Below, one piece after another: positions 1 to 11,321 of a DNA stretch of 64,000 bases. Position 1 is the first letter of the stretch. Every line of letters begins with the position of its first letter. The position numbers and the translations under genes were made by a program. The notes under the pieces were generated by a model. The model did no database searches. It was not told the origin of the DNA and saw nothing but the letters and a program-made list of their open reading frames with translations. Source of the DNA: Campanula takesimana (Eukaryota; Streptophyta; Magnoliopsida; Asterales; Campanulaceae); assembly GCA_026119855.1 (NCBI GenBank), contig JAOWBW010000112.1, positions 682,001-746,000 on the forward strand, in the 5' to 3' direction.

Positions 1-715
1 TAATAATAATCCTAAAATAAACTATTCCTAAATAATTACAACTAATTCCTAAAATAAATAAACTCTAAATATATACATTTATTAAATCAGAATCACAAAG
101 ATACAAAACTAAATATAAGAGTATTTCATACTCTTTCAACTAGTGTTCTGCAATCAGACTTTTTATTTGCTGGCATAGAGTATATATACTCCCTCTGTCC
201 CTAGTCGAATTTATAAATATTGGTTTTAGACGTCCCATTAGAAATTACAATGTCCAACAAAAAAGAAAGTTCTAGTTTTTCTTTATTCTATCCACCGCAC
301 ACTTAGAATCTAATGGCCTATTTATAACGTTTTTCAATGTAGTATAGCTTGTCATACTCTCAATTCCAACTCACCCGCTATACATTTCAGTACATTATAG
401 TCTTTCTTAATTCTAATACTAGACCAAATGTTATAGTATGTGTGTATATATATTCAATATAAATAGGTAGATACACAAAACACATGTTCTATAAGTTTGA
501 GATCTCATTTCGATAACATGTTTTAAAACGTTGTATTGTACACATTTCAAGCGTAAATGTGTGTACTTCGAAAGGGGGGGGGTTGAATAGCACCGCCCTC
601 ACTTCTAATGGTCCAGGCCCTGTGACACCTGATAGTGTGACAGTCAGAATATCAGCCATTTGATGTAATTTCAGGGACAAGTGGTCTTTTAATCAACTAC
701 CCCAATCAACACGGA
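1..715. other. AT-rich intergenic flank
   Basis: No convincing coding sequence. A Stowaway-like left end (CTCCCTCTGTCC after TA) lies at about 189, but I see no matching right end, so it is probably a truncated MITE. The stretch ends with ACGGA at 711-715, the left target-site duplication of the next element. Confidence 0.6.
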
Positions 716-1277
716 TGTTAGAGCATAATAAACATAAAGAACGATGTCAAGCGAAATAATTAAACACGAACACAAGAATTTACGTGGTTCACCAACTTGG
801 CTACATCCACGGGCGGAGGGAGAATATATTATTATCCAATGACCAATTACAAAAGACGATCTTCACTAATCTAGTTGCACTAATTATTTAGGCAAATAAT
901 TCCGTCAACCTAAATCTAGATCTTAGATCTCTACTTGTATCTCTCAAAGATGACCGGCAAAAATAATGCTAGGGGAGGGGTTAGTATTTATAGGCATAAA
1001 TACTAGAAACCCAAAAGGAAAAGGAATCACATTCCTTGTGTACAATGTAATTGGAATCCTATTTCTTATGTACAAAGTAATTCTATTCTCATTAGGAAAC
1101 GGTTTTCCTAATTCTTGAACAATTCCTTGTACCAATAAGAAACCTAATTAAACCAATAAACCTTAATCCTTGTAACAAAACGATTTCCTTTTTCTAATTC
1201 AAGTCCCAAGAATTACTCCACTTGTCACGGACATATCCTTAACCAATAGTCATTGATTCAAAGGCATATTCCCAACA
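716..1277 (-). repeat. Long terminal repeat (3' LTR of the 716-3918 element)
   Basis: 562-bp repeat TGTTAG...CAACA matching 3357-3918 with about seven visible substitutions, roughly 98.7% identity, which suggests a fairly recent insertion. The minus-strand polypurine tract directly follows it at 1278-1290. Confidence 0.88.
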
Positions 1278-2452
1278 ATCTCCACCTTGACTTTGAATCT
1301 CCCCGAACCATAATTCATATCCACGAACTGACCCCAACTCCACCTTGAGTTGAATCCTCCGCTTCCAAACATATCTCTCCACCTCCGCCACCGCCTTCTG
1401 TCTTTGTCAAGACAGTACCATCTTTGTTCACTCAAGAACAATCACGTTTACTTAGTCAAGCAAACGATTTTTTCGGCTCAACTTGTGCAATGATTTCTAG
1501 ATCCCTAGAACCTTCACCACAACGTTGACCACCATATCCGAAATACCAAATCCACGATCACCAAATTTGAATACCATATTACCCAGATGACGACAGTCGA
1601 TCTTGTCTCAAACTTCAACGTGCTTCGAACTATTCTTGGATCACCAACGAACACGGACAAACACCCTTGAATGACTTAAACAGATCACTTCTCATTCTGG
1701 CAACGTATCTCGAACCCGTGACTACTTATTTGGATTTCTTCCCCATAAGCATCTGCACAAACGGAAATTGTACATGAACTGCACGACTGCGCGATGTCTG
1801 CACGAACTGCTACAATACTCCACTAACATATGCTCTTACTTATCTTGTTTCTTCGACCTCTCCATAACGCCCATGAGAGCCAAGAAACTAGCATTGATGT
1901 CTCAGAAAGCCTTCTAGACCATCAACATAGTGTTTCGCCGAACACTTGAGACTGTACACCTCTAGAATTTAAGTACCTCCTTTGCCAACTGAACTTTGTG
2001 TATCTACTTCTAGCGCTTCGAATAGACTACACCTTAAATCCCCAGATTGTACCTTGTCTCGATTACTTTCTCAATCCCAATCCAATGATGAGCTTAGAAC
2101 TAGTTCAGAGAGCTTCGAACCCACTCATTTAAAGGCGAATAGAATGCAATCTTGTGCTTTACCTCAAGCACCCTTTGTCACGCCGTACAACCTTGCTCCT
2201 CCCAAGCAACCGGACTATATGCTAAGCCTAGCATTCCTTAGTGCCTCTAGACCGCCTATCTACAGCACCGCCCCTTCCGAGCGACTAACAATTTTTCGTG
2301 CTTGGCGAGTTCATTCGGCCTTGAACCTCGCCCACCGAGATAAACTGTCCCAACTCAAACTGCGGATAGTCATCTTGTACCTCAGGATTGTCTGCCCATC
2401 TACTCCTTTTTGTAGAAATCGGCTCCACCTTTTCCTTAACTATCTCGTTTTG

Positions 2453-2929
2453 CTATACCCTTAGAAGCCACTCTTCCACGCGCCGTGAGTCTTCTTCCAC
2501 TATTAGAGCAAAATCACTATTGTCACTATTTTTCATAGCAACCTCCACGAGAACATCACCACCAAGACCTATGATGATTTGTGAATGCGCCTTCTCCTCC
2601 AGAGAATCCATCACTCCCTCGCTTCCCTTCCCCTCCTTGTAGAAATTACAAACTTCATCAGGTCTCGGGCTTCTCTTGCTAGAAGATTTTTGAGAATTCT
2701 TCTTCTTACTAGAACCCTTGCCGCCTTCCGCAACTATCCCTGTTGAATCTCTGTCTGTACTAGATCTACTCGCCACGAGGGTGCCAATTAGCCTTGTTTT
2801 TTCAACACGACTTCTATCTTGATGTGTCCAACCTAGACACCCAGATTTCTGCACGGACGCTGCACGTGGACTGTACGATCGCTGCACGCGAACTACACGT
2901 ACACTGCACACGAACTGCAGGGCCTTCAT
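2453..2929 (-). pseudogene. Decayed gag/zinc-knuckle region of the Copia-like element
   Basis: A 158-codon open stretch on the minus strand. Its middle (lysine- and serine-rich, then VCNFYKEGKGS) looks like an eroded CCHC zinc knuckle. The end (FALIVEEDSRRVEEWLLRV) resembles the linker leading to the Copia protease, where a W-x-L-D-S-G motif would be expected; here the aspartate is gone. The N-terminal part is encoded by reiterated TGCACG-containing repeats (2846-2920). No other retroelement domain follows. I read it as a non-functional relic; the family assignment is by motif resemblance only. Confidence 0.55.
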
Positions 2930-3356
2930 CTTGATCTACCAAAGAATATAATACTATTCCTCCCATTAATCTTGTCGATCGATGATTCAATTCCTTGACC
3001 CATCTTCTTCTTTGCAGCGGAATCCCTAGATCTCTAACCAACCAACACCAACAAAAGAAATCGCAACAAGAACGCTTACAATCGAAGACAAAACCCACTA
3101 CAGCTTCTGTCCGGATTAATTTCCCGATGCTACAGGCCTCCAAATACGATCTCCACCGTTCAGATTTACGACCTATGAGTTCCGAAGCTACCCGCCAAAA
3201 ATCAACCCGATCCAACGGTGAACGAACGCGCTACGCTTTTTTCTTCACAGCTGCGCTGAATAAAAACGGACCAAAAACTGCTAACTTGTTTTTCTTCGAT
3301 CTTGGACCTCTTCCATCGATGCTAATTCTCCTTTTCAACCAAGCTCTGGTGCCACT

Positions 3357-3918
3357 TGTTAGAGCATAATAAACATAAAGAACGATGTCAAGCGAAATAA
3401 TCAAACACGAACACAAAAATTTACGTGGTTCACCAACTTGGCTACATCCACAGGCGGAGGGAGAATATATTATTATCCAATGACCAATTACAAAAGACGA
3501 TCTTCACTAATCTAGTTGCACGAATTATTTAGGCAAATAATTCCGTCAACCTAAATCTAGATCTTAGATCTCTACTTGTATCTCTCAAAGATGACCGGCA
3601 AAAATAATGCTAGGGGAGGGGTTAGTATTTATAGGCATAAATACTAGAAACTCAAAAGGAGAAGGAATCACATTCCTTGTGTACAATGTAATTGGAATCC
3701 TATTTCTTATGTACAAAGTAATTCTATTCTCATTAGGAAACGGTTTTTCTAATTCTTGAACAATTCCTTGTACCAATAAGAAACCTAATTAAACCAATAA
3801 ACCTTAATCCTTGTAACAAAACGATTTCCTTTTTCTAATTCAAGTCCCAAGAATTACTCCACTTGTCACGGACATATCCTTAACCAATAGTCATTGATTC
3901 AAAGGCATATTCCCAACA
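3357..3918 (-). repeat. Long terminal repeat (5' LTR of the 716-3918 element)
   Basis: 562-bp partner of 716-1277, same length and ends, followed by the ACGGA target-site duplication. It is the 5' LTR because the element is on the minus strand and the primer-site-like sequence lies on its inner side. Confidence 0.88.
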
Positions 3919-4016
3919 ACGGAGATCATCAATGATCAATGTGATTATGGACAGTGGGACGCTAGTAAGAAACCTGGATCCCATTTTCTATTTCCCCGAA
4001 AAATGCCTATACACTA

Positions 4017-4447
4017 CTCCCTCCCAGTGACGAAGCCAACATTTTTCGAAAAGGGAGTCAAGGTTGGTTAGGGATAAGTATTATTGTTGAGGTTTACAAA
4101 TTTAGTATACAAGGGGGTCGAATAATGCAATTTTTTCTCAATTTTAAAGGGGTCAAAATGAATAAATTCATCATTTTTTTGTAGTAAATGTCATTTTCTA
4201 AAATTTTGAAGGTACTAAAATTGACACATTTCAAAATTCAAGGGGGTCCCTTCCCTTTTCCCTAGCCTCGCCACTGCTCCCTCCGTCTCAAAATGATCTT
4301 CCCATATAACTATTCAATCCTTTTAAAGATATAAACACTTGCTTTACCAGCCATGTTTTGTTTATGCACTTTTAAACCTAAATTGTAGAAATGAGAATAA
4401 CTTTTTGGGACAATGAAAAATGGCAAACGGGAAGATCATTTTGGGAG
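4017..4447. mobile_element. Stowaway-type MITE, interrupted by a hAT MITE
   Basis: The left end CTCCCTCC follows TA at 4015-4016 and the right end TTTTGGGAG precedes TA at 4448-4449. The inner arms AAAATGATCTTCCC and GGGAAGATCATTTT are inverted repeats. The same family recurs at 14627-14799. The left TIR is split by the element at 4025-4276, so the original MITE was about 170 bp. Confidence 0.8.
4025..4276. mobile_element. hAT-type MITE (CAGTGRCG ends) nested in a Stowaway TIR
   Basis: It begins CAGTGACGAAGCC and ends CTCGCCACTG, an imperfect inverted repeat of the CAGTGGCGGAGCC type common in plant hAT MITEs. It is flanked on both sides by the 8-bp duplication CTCCCTCC (4017-4024 and 4277-4284), the length expected for hAT. 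A related, truncated copy lies at 41571-41796. Confidence 0.82.
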
Positions 4448-4449
4448 TA

Positions 4450-4718
4450 CTCCCTCCGTCCCTATTTACCTTACAAAAATTGCCATTTTGGGTGTCCCTA
4501 TTTACATTACAAAATCCCAAAAAAAAAAAACTTTTAAACATTTTTTTTAAATAGTGGGACCCATTTGTCATACTCACAACAACTATCCACTTACTTTTCT
4601 CTACCCACTTTTTCTCTCCCACTCAACTATCTACACTCACAACACATCAACTTTACAATCATTTTCTTACTCTTTGTGCAAAGCCTCATTTTTATAAGGT
4701 AAATAGGGACGGAAGGAG
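4450..4718. mobile_element. Stowaway-type MITE
   Basis: Ends CTCCCTCCGTCCCTATTTACC and its near-inverse GGTAAATAGGGACGGAAGGAG, bounded by TA at 4448-4449 and 4719-4720. It shares its left TA with the preceding Stowaway element. Confidence 0.85.
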
Positions 4719-5197
4719 TATATAACTATTCAGTGCAAAATATTTTACACATTTTGTGTTCTTTTGTGTGAAAGTATAGATTTAGTCTTTACTCCACTAC
4801 TACCATTATTGTCAGTTTTATTTCATGATGAATTCTTGCATATACTACCTGCGCACGATAGAATAAAGACACTGTTGAAACTGTCATCCTCGTTTCCAAG
4901 CTTTTATAGAGTTGTGGGGCCCATGTTTCTTAAATTCTCCTCTGTTCGATCTCTCTTAAGTTGTGGTCCTAATCATAATGTGTGTACTCTTCATCTGTCT
5001 TTTCTGTCACCCTTTCCCTCCTTTTATCATCCATCCATCCATCCCTTTGATTCAACTAGTATCTCTGCATATGTATCAGACACCACCCCAACTCTAATAT
5101 CAATTTACTTGTGGACCCCCCCTCCGGTTATAATTGTTAAACTTTTTAACCGTGGCAATTGCAATATGGGTATCCTATTTCCTTGGGAAAAATGCTA

Positions 5198-5444
5198 CTC
5201 CCTCCGTCCCTGAGTATATGTCCACCCTTCCATTTGTACGGAGATTAAGAAATAGTGGAAGTGATGTTAGTGTTGTGAGTATAAACGTAAAGTAAGAGAG
5301 AGAATGAGTGAGAGAGAATAGTAAGTTGAGAGTATAAAAGTAAGTAGGAGAGAAATTGAGTGGGGGAATAGTAAAGATTCTTTGTCATTTTTAGAAGTAG
5401 ACATATACTCTGGGACAGACTAAAAGGGAAAGATATGGAGGGAA
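5198..5444. mobile_element. Stowaway-type MITE
   Basis: Left end CTCCCTCCGTCCC after TA, right end ATATGGAGGGAA before TA. The interior is GAGAGA-rich. Preceding sequence 4719-5197 holds an open stretch of 149 codons with no recognisable domain that I do not regard as a gene. Confidence 0.75.
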
Positions 5445-6277
5445 TATCTTTTAGCTTGAATTGGGTTAATTCTAGTGCCCTCCCATGAGGGAAGGAGGGA
5501 ATTTTATCTAATTTTGACTCTTTTTTGTCAATTTTATTTACAGATAACTATTTTGCCCCTATTAAATCGTCTCAAAGTAAAGTCCAAATATTATTTTAGT
5601 CATTTAAATATTTAGGGGTAAAATAGTCATTCTGGTTGAGTAAAAATTACAAAAAGGGGGGGGGGCAGTAAGATGAAAGAAAACCTCAGATATACTTGTC
5701 CGAACTTCAGGGGCAGCCAGTTGAATTACCCCGCCTAAAATCTAACAAGTGTATGTCGATCGAGTCATTAGCAATCATGTAAGAGTAAATACAGTTTAAC
5801 GGACTCTCGTTAATTACATAGGTCGAGTGTTACATGCAAGGGTAAAGATGTCTTTTCATATTGTGCACGCACATGTATAGAGCTGTTTGTTATAGTAGTA
5901 AATGTTTGGTAGGCATAGCCAAACTACTGAACTGGAAGGTAGTTACATTCTTCAATTACTGACTTTACTGAAAGTTGAAATATCATAATTGTAAATAATG
6001 CATTTATATTTATTGCAAGGGACAACATAACATAAACACAAGTCCCTTCCAAAAAAGTACAACCCCCCTTTCATCAATGTTTGTGGTAAAACTCAACCTA
6101 TACTGAATTATTTTTCCTTATTATTACTCTTTTGATGCTTATAATAGCCTAAAATTGAGTAACTCACCTAACTTATTTTCCTTTTCTTCCCTATTCTAGC
6201 ATCTGGTTTGGAGTTTGGACCAACAAAAATAATTTACCTTTCACCAGGTAAATAAATAGTCCCATATATTCATAGTA

Positions 6278-6315
<38 letters not shown>

Positions 6316-6494
6316 TAATTCACAACCATGTAATGTACAGCAAGCATGAAGACTATCAGTGTCATCTTTACGGAAATACCCCCGTTAAGCTTTAGAAAAG
6401 TCAGACACTTATTCTGGAACGAAAGCAGTATAATTGCTTATATAGTTGGAGGTTGTTATATGATCATACCTCCTTCCCACAATATATATATATA
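5445..6494. other. Intergenic, with a (CT)n(CA)n microsatellite
   Basis: No coding evidence. A compound microsatellite, (CT)n then (CA)n, occupies about 6277-6315. A G9-G10 run occurs near 5657. Confidence 0.5.
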
Positions 6495-6780
6495 CTCCAT
6501 TCGTCCCGCTCGACTTAGGATTTTTGGTCCCAACACGGGAATTAAAGAAACTATTATTTTAAGAGGAAAGAGAATAAGTGAAAGAAGTATTGTGAGTATG
6601 AAAAGTAAAATAAGAGAGAGAGAATGAGTGAGAGGAATAGTAAGGGGATTGTTGTGTTGAGTATGACAAGTGGGTCCCATTGAATATAAAAGTAATATGA
6701 CATTTCCATTTTGGGCCGTTTTAAGTCGAGTGAGACGCCTAAAATGGCAAAACATCCTAAGTCGGGCGGGACAGAGGGAG
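6495..6780. mobile_element. Stowaway-like MITE
   Basis: Left end CTCCATTCGTCCCGCTCGAC and right end GTCGGGCGGGACAGAGGGAG are near-perfect inverted repeats, both bordered by TA within short TATATA tracts. About 286 bp. Confidence 0.8.
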
Positions 6781-8329
6781 TATATATATATACACGCTCC
6801 TGTCAACGTTTTTAAGAGTCGTGCTTTACATATTTGTACACTGCATATACCACAGCAAAAGTGCCCTAAGATTGTTTCCTTACTTAGGAATGCAACATTT
6901 TTTTTTGGGACGGACTAAAGATGAAAGTGCCAAAGTGTTGGCTGCAAATAGTACTAGGCATGCCATAAAAAGATGGCATCCAAGTAAAAGAGTAGCAGAG
7001 AGGCAATTCCTTACTTTGGTTTGGAAACAAATGATCCAACCTTATTGATAGTGAACTTTAGAACAAACTTTGTAGTGTTCTAAGCTGGTTTTATTGAGGT
7101 TGAGGTGACTTGCCGGGTGCTCGTTATCGTATTTTTGTTATCTTTCAGAATCTGTTAGATTGCAACTATTTGTTTCTAAGGAGATATATTGTCATTGTTA
7201 GGGTTACTATAAATGGTCATGGATACATTTCATTATTTGCACTTGTTGACATTTTTGTACAAGTGTTTGTTATTATAGATGGTAGAGGGCACATTTCATG
7301 GAATGTTTGTTCAACAATATTGTCCATCTTTTTATGAAAAGAGTTATTTTCTTATTGAGGGTCGAAAAATCGACATCACATTAACGACAATCGCTTTATA
7401 TGCTCAGTTTCCATGGCGCTAAGGTTGTCGTATTATTAAAGTAAATTTTTGTTTATAGTTCAACTCATTTTAGGTAGAAGGTTTTGTTGATAAGAGGCAC
7501 CATTGCCCATATATAGTTTTTGATGACTTTTCTTGGTAGTTTTTTTTTATTATTTGACGTCGGAAAATAGGTATATGTACCCCTTTGAAGAGTTTTTTTT
7601 TTTTTTTTTTTTTTTGAAAATAGAACCTAGTATATGCTGTAGGTTGAAATGATCAGGGTTGTTAAGTGTAGCGCCAAATTTACTGAATTTAAGGGTCAAG
7701 ATAAATGAGGCGGTAAGGGACCCACCTCGGGCATAATTAATCTAAACCATTGATCTGTCAGCACGCACGGGCCATCAGCCACAATATGTGCGAGAAGAAC
7801 AGCGGTGATTTCAGTTTCTGGTTACTTCATTTAATGAACAAGATGCTCCATTTTTGCCTTTAAACGAAACAGATTGATCAGAGGGAAAAAAAAAAAAAGT
7901 ATATGCTGCTGTATTCTTGACTTTTTTTTTTCTTTCTGAGCCCAGAGTTGAAAATGGTTGTTTACTGCCCTTGCCTTTTGTTGGCTTTCTAACTTCCAAA
8001 TTCTTCGCTCTGAACTTGAACTTGTGCCGTCCGACTGTACAACAATCGGATTTTTATGGTAGATGAGTTACATTTTATCGAGAATGAGTTACATATTTTA
8101 TTGCATGAGCTACGTTCTATAGTAACATAAAAGACTTATGTGTAGTCAGACTGCACAACCCCAAATCCATCAATCTTATTATACTTGGAAAATGTCTTTA
8201 AGACATTCAATTTTATATGCGATTATGCCTTGAATGTCCTAGATCTGCACACATGCATGCCTATAGAAAATCCTCTCTTTGTGTGTGTCAGAAAGGTGAG
8301 AGAGAGAGAGAGATGACTGAGAGATGGAG

Positions 8330-8331
<2 letters not shown>
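6781..8331. other. Intergenic, nothing recognisable
   Basis: No gene is supported on either strand. A T-run lies near 7592-7615. A block around 8060-8120 with repeated GAGTTACAT words resembles 36247-36345, so a shared unclassified repeat is possible. Confidence 0.4.

Positions 8332-8367
<36 letters not shown>
8332..8367. repeat. (AT)n microsatellite
   Basis: About 18 TA units flanked by GAGA tracts, about 300 bp beyond the 3' end of the zinc-finger gene. Confidence 0.85.
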
Positions 8368-8370
<3 letters not shown>

Positions 8371-8659
8371 GAGAGAGATGCAGTGGCCATTAAACTTCAG
8401 CAAGATACACCTGCACTTACCATGACAGTTAGAAGGTATAAAACCAAATTCACCTTATATACATGTCAATGAAACTTACCAAGTTAAAGAACTGAGTACT
8501 GTGTTTATGAGTAAGAATTGCCTCATCTTATAATGAACACATAGAAAATAGCGTTGAGAATATATAGATTAGTTTCTCCTGAAATAAGCTGAGAAATTAT
8601 TACAAGTGAAGATCCAAACTCACATGATCTTGCACACTCGCCTTTGGTTCGTACATAAA

Positions 8660-9325
8660 TCAACCCTGAAAAGTGCTAGAGCCTCCCATCCTCGACGCTT
8701 TCAGTTCATCAGTAGCCAGGAATGGCAATGGATTCATCGATAGGTCACGGTTATATGTAGGAGAATTTTGGACGGTCGGGATTCTCCACAACCCCAAAGG
8801 GCTACCATTTATAGGTGGTGGTTGAGAATATGAACTATGGCCTCCATAGAACTTATTAGTATTACTACTACTAGGGTTACTCCAAGAAGAATGATGATGG
8901 TAAGTCATGGATGGTGAAGGAGCCGATGCAAGGCGGTGATAATTCATGATGCCGTACATGTGTCCATCAGTGAAGCTACCATGCACCATGGCGGATTGAA
9001 GGTGGGCCCGCTTCGCGTGTTGCCGTTCCCTCTTGTGCGCGTTTTGGTGGCCTCCTAGGGCTTGGGAAGTAGGGAAGTTTCTGCAACAATAATGGCATTC
9101 GAATCTCCGGTTACTCTCTTCGTTATCCGTTTCTTTCACCTCTTCTGGAACAGTGACGGTTTCGACTGAGTCTGACTCGTCGGTGATGACGGACGAGTCG
9201 CCGCCAAAGTCTTTCCCGAAGAGCCTAATTCGCTTTTCCTTGACCGGTGCGGGACGGATGAAAGGTAGTTGAGAGAATGACTCGACGTTCATGAAGTCGT
9301 GTGTCTCTCTCTCGGACTTTTCCAT
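8660..9325 (-). CDS. C2H2 zinc-finger transcription factor, ZFP5/ZFP6/ZFP8/GIS type (C1-1i)
   Basis: An intact single-exon gene of 221 codons. One plant-type finger spans residues 75-98: C77-x2-C80-x12-H93-x3-H97, with the diagnostic QALGGH at 88-93. An N-terminal motif KRIRLFGKDFG (31-41) is shared by the single-finger ZFP5/6/8/GIS family. The C-terminal half is rich in His, Ser, Pro and Asn. I chose the ATG at 9325 because it gives the family-typical N-terminus; the frame stays open 46 codons upstream, but that part is His/Pro-rich leader without family resemblance. In Arabidopsis these nuclear proteins act downstream of gibberellin and cytokinin in trichome and root-hair initiation; that role here is inferred. 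A DLSMNPL stretch near the C-terminus loosely recalls an EAR repression motif but does not fit it strictly. Confidence 0.92.
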   Translation of the reverse strand: MEKSERETHDFMNVESFSQLPFIRPAPVKEKRIRLFGKDFGGDSSVITDESDSVETVTVPEEVKETDNEESNRRFECHYCCRNFPTSQALGGHQNAHKRERQHAKRAHLQSAMVHGSFTDGHMYGIMNYHRLASAPSPSMTYHHHSSWSNPSSSNTNKFYGGHSSYSQPPPINGSPLGLWRIPTVQNSPTYNRDLSMNPLPFLATDELKASRMGGSSTFQG

Positions 9326-9501
9326 GATAAATTGTGGTGGTTTATGGTGGTGGTGGTGGTGGAGCAATGTAGGGAGGTGCACCACCTTGAGAGAGGATGG
9401 AAAGGAATGGTAAGAGGAGAGTGAGAAAGAGGGGAGGATGATGGTAGTTATATGTGGGAACAAGAAGGGGGGGGGGGACCTTTCAAGGAGATTGGTCTGA
9501 T

Positions 9502-9510
9502 CTTTTATAT
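9502..9510 (-). promoter_or_regulatory. Candidate TATA box of the zinc-finger gene
   Basis: The minus strand reads ATATAAAAG about 180 bp upstream of the chosen start codon. That implies a 5' leader of about 150 nt containing CT- and CACC-rich tracts. Supported by position and motif only. Confidence 0.45.
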
Positions 9511-9587
9511 GATCAAATTGGAGCTGACCTATTAAAACAAGGCCAAAAATTCAGTGTCCCCCTTCACTTTCAAGTTTTCTTTTCTTC

Positions 9588-9931
9588 TTCTTCTTTTTTT
9601 TTTTTTTTTTTTTTTTTTGGGACTTCTCCATCATGGATAATTTTATAAATGCTCTTCCATAATGTATTACTCCATTTGATTGAAAATGAGTGGTGAATTT
9701 AATTATTTTCTTTTGGAGTGAAAAACTTAGACCATACATGTGTAAAAATAACGCGGCTCTTTGGGGAATGATTAATTTCATGCAATGAATTACAACCAAA
9801 ATTTGAATAATGCACCACACTCATTTGTGATAGTATAAATAACATACTCCCTTAGCCCCCCCCCCCCCCCCCCCCAACACACACACACACACATATATAC
9901 AAGTTAAAAAAAAAAAAAAAAAAAAAAAAAA
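9588..9931. repeat. Cluster of homopolymer and dinucleotide tracts
   Basis: A CTT run passing into a long T-run (to about 9618), a C-run of about 17 at 9858-9875, (CA)n and ATAT to 9900, and an A-run at 9906-9931. Such tracts are prone to sequencing and assembly length errors. No gene from here to 10410. Confidence 0.7.
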
Positions 9932-10410
9932 GACAACTTCTTTTAGCTTTAAATATAAGCAAATTTCACCCGTTATAATGCAAAACTCTTTAAATATAAC
10001 TGAACTAAACCGAACCATTTACACCCCTAGCTTCATATTTACCTTTGAAATTGAAACTCCTATTGTCCAAAAGACTTGGTGATGTCAGATTCATTAAGAT
10101 GAGAGGAACATGTCTAAAGTCACTCAATGTGCATAATTAATCATCATGTGTACGTAATTTTATATGTGGAGCCAAATCTTATTTTTCTACTTCTAGTCTC
10201 ATTGTCCCTAAATGCTACTAACAACTAGCCCAGATGCCTGATTGTCTTTATGATTAATTTGAATAGGATTATGTTTTCATTTTTGTATTTGACATGTGAA
10301 ATGAAATAGTCCTTTTAAAACTATTACTAGTGCACAAAACAAAATCTGAAAATATTGTCACCTTGATTTAGTCAGCCAAGAAATCCTATGGAATAAAGCC
10401 TAAATTATTA

Positions 10411-10714
10411 CTCCCTCCGTCCAGGTATAAGGTTCTTAGTTTGACTTTACACGCTTATTAAGAAACTAAAGTAAATTTGAGTCAACAATAGTAGTATGTG
10501 GAGGATATAATTGTTCATTCATAAAGCAAGTGGGTGAAAAGTAGATGGGTGAGTGATGGTTTTTTTTGTAATATATGAACTTTATGAGGACAAGATTGTC
10601 CAAAACACTATTCATACTTTGCCATTTAAGGAATAAAGCAACTAAGAACCTTAAAATGGGAGTCTGGGACATACCAAAAAAGAAAGTAAGAACATTAAAC
10701 TGAGACAGGGGGAG
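10411..10714. mobile_element. Stowaway-type MITE
   Basis: CTCCCTCCGTCCAGGTATAA after TA at the left; right end GAGACAGGGGGAG before TA. About 304 bp; inner arms share AAGGTTCTTAGTTT and AAGAACATTAAACT. Confidence 0.75.
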
Positions 10715-10830
10715 TATCATTTACAATGAAAAAAAAGTTCATATTATTTTCTTTGGCTCTTGGCCTCCAACTATACTGATAATACTGATAAGAAAGGTGA
10801 ATATGTGCTCACATTAGGAGTACATAGGTA

Positions 10831-11294
10831 CTCCATCCATCTGTCCTATACTTATTGCTACTCCTTCCGTTCTGGACTAAGGTCTTAGTTTAACTTTACA
10901 CGGAGATTAAGAAAAAGTAAATGTTGTGAGTATGAAAAGTAAAGTAGGAGAAAGTAGGAGAGAGAAAGTGAGTAGAAAGTTTTTATTGTGAGAATGACAA
11001 GTGGGTCCCATTATCCATTTTAAGTAATAAAGCAACTAAGAAACTTAGTCTGGAACGAACCAAAAAGGAAAGTAAGAACCTTAGTCGGGGATGGAGGGAG
11101 TATTAAATAAGAGTGCACGGATATTAAGAAAATATTTTGGAAAAGTAAGTATTGTGAGTGAGTAAGAAAGAGAAAATAAGTTAGTGGATAGTTGTTATGA
11201 GTGGATAAAAGAGAGAAAAGTGAATATTTTAGGTAAGCAGCAATAAGTATAGGACGCTCGAAATGAAAATAAGTAGCGATAAGTATGAGACGGA
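10831..11294. mobile_element. Stowaway-like MITE split by a second Stowaway
   Basis: The left part CTCCATCCATCTGTCC...CTTATTGC (10831-10858) and the right part ending AAGTATGAGACGGAAGAG (about 11294) are inverted complements around the word ATACTTATTGC/GCAATAAGTAT. The element at 10861-11100 sits between them with TA on both sides. Confidence 0.65.
10861..11100. mobile_element. Stowaway-type MITE nested in another MITE
   Basis: CTCCTTCCGTTCTGGACTAA at the left and TTAGTCGGGGATGGAGGGAG at the right, flanked by TA (10859-10860, 11101-11102). 240 bp. Its insertion into the older MITE sets the order of events. Confidence 0.78.
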
Positions 11295-11321
11295 AGAGCA
11301 CTTACGTACAATTAAAGTGTA

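Larger units (their letters stand above)
716..3918 (-). mobile_element. Non-autonomous LTR retrotransposon (Copia-like, internally deleted)
   Basis: Two 562-bp direct repeats beginning TGTTAGAG and ending CCCAACA bound a 2.08-kb interior. The 5-bp sequence ACGGA lies immediately outside both ends (711-715 and 3919-3923), a perfect target-site duplication. A primer-site-like TGGCACCAGAGC (minus strand) sits 2 nt inside the right LTR. A polypurine tract (AAGGTGGAGAT on minus) abuts the left LTR. The element therefore reads on the minus strand. The interior has only gag/protease-like remnants and no integrase, reverse transcriptase or RNase H, so it would need enzymes in trans. The primer site differs at two positions from the usual Copia initiator-Met site TGGTATCAGAGC. 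Confidence 0.88.

Noticed and set aside
1982..2464. 160-codon plus-strand open frame
   Set aside because: It lies antisense to the minus-strand Copia-like element, lacks any domain and has no retroelement or gene signature.
4764..5213. 149-codon plus-strand open frame
   Set aside because: Composition is that of T-rich intergenic DNA, it runs into a Stowaway terminus, and I see no family resemblance.
9326..9463. Upstream extension of the zinc-finger gene to the ATG at 9463
   Set aside because: The extra 46 residues are His/Pro/Ser-rich leader translation; the family N-terminus starts at the ATG at 9325.
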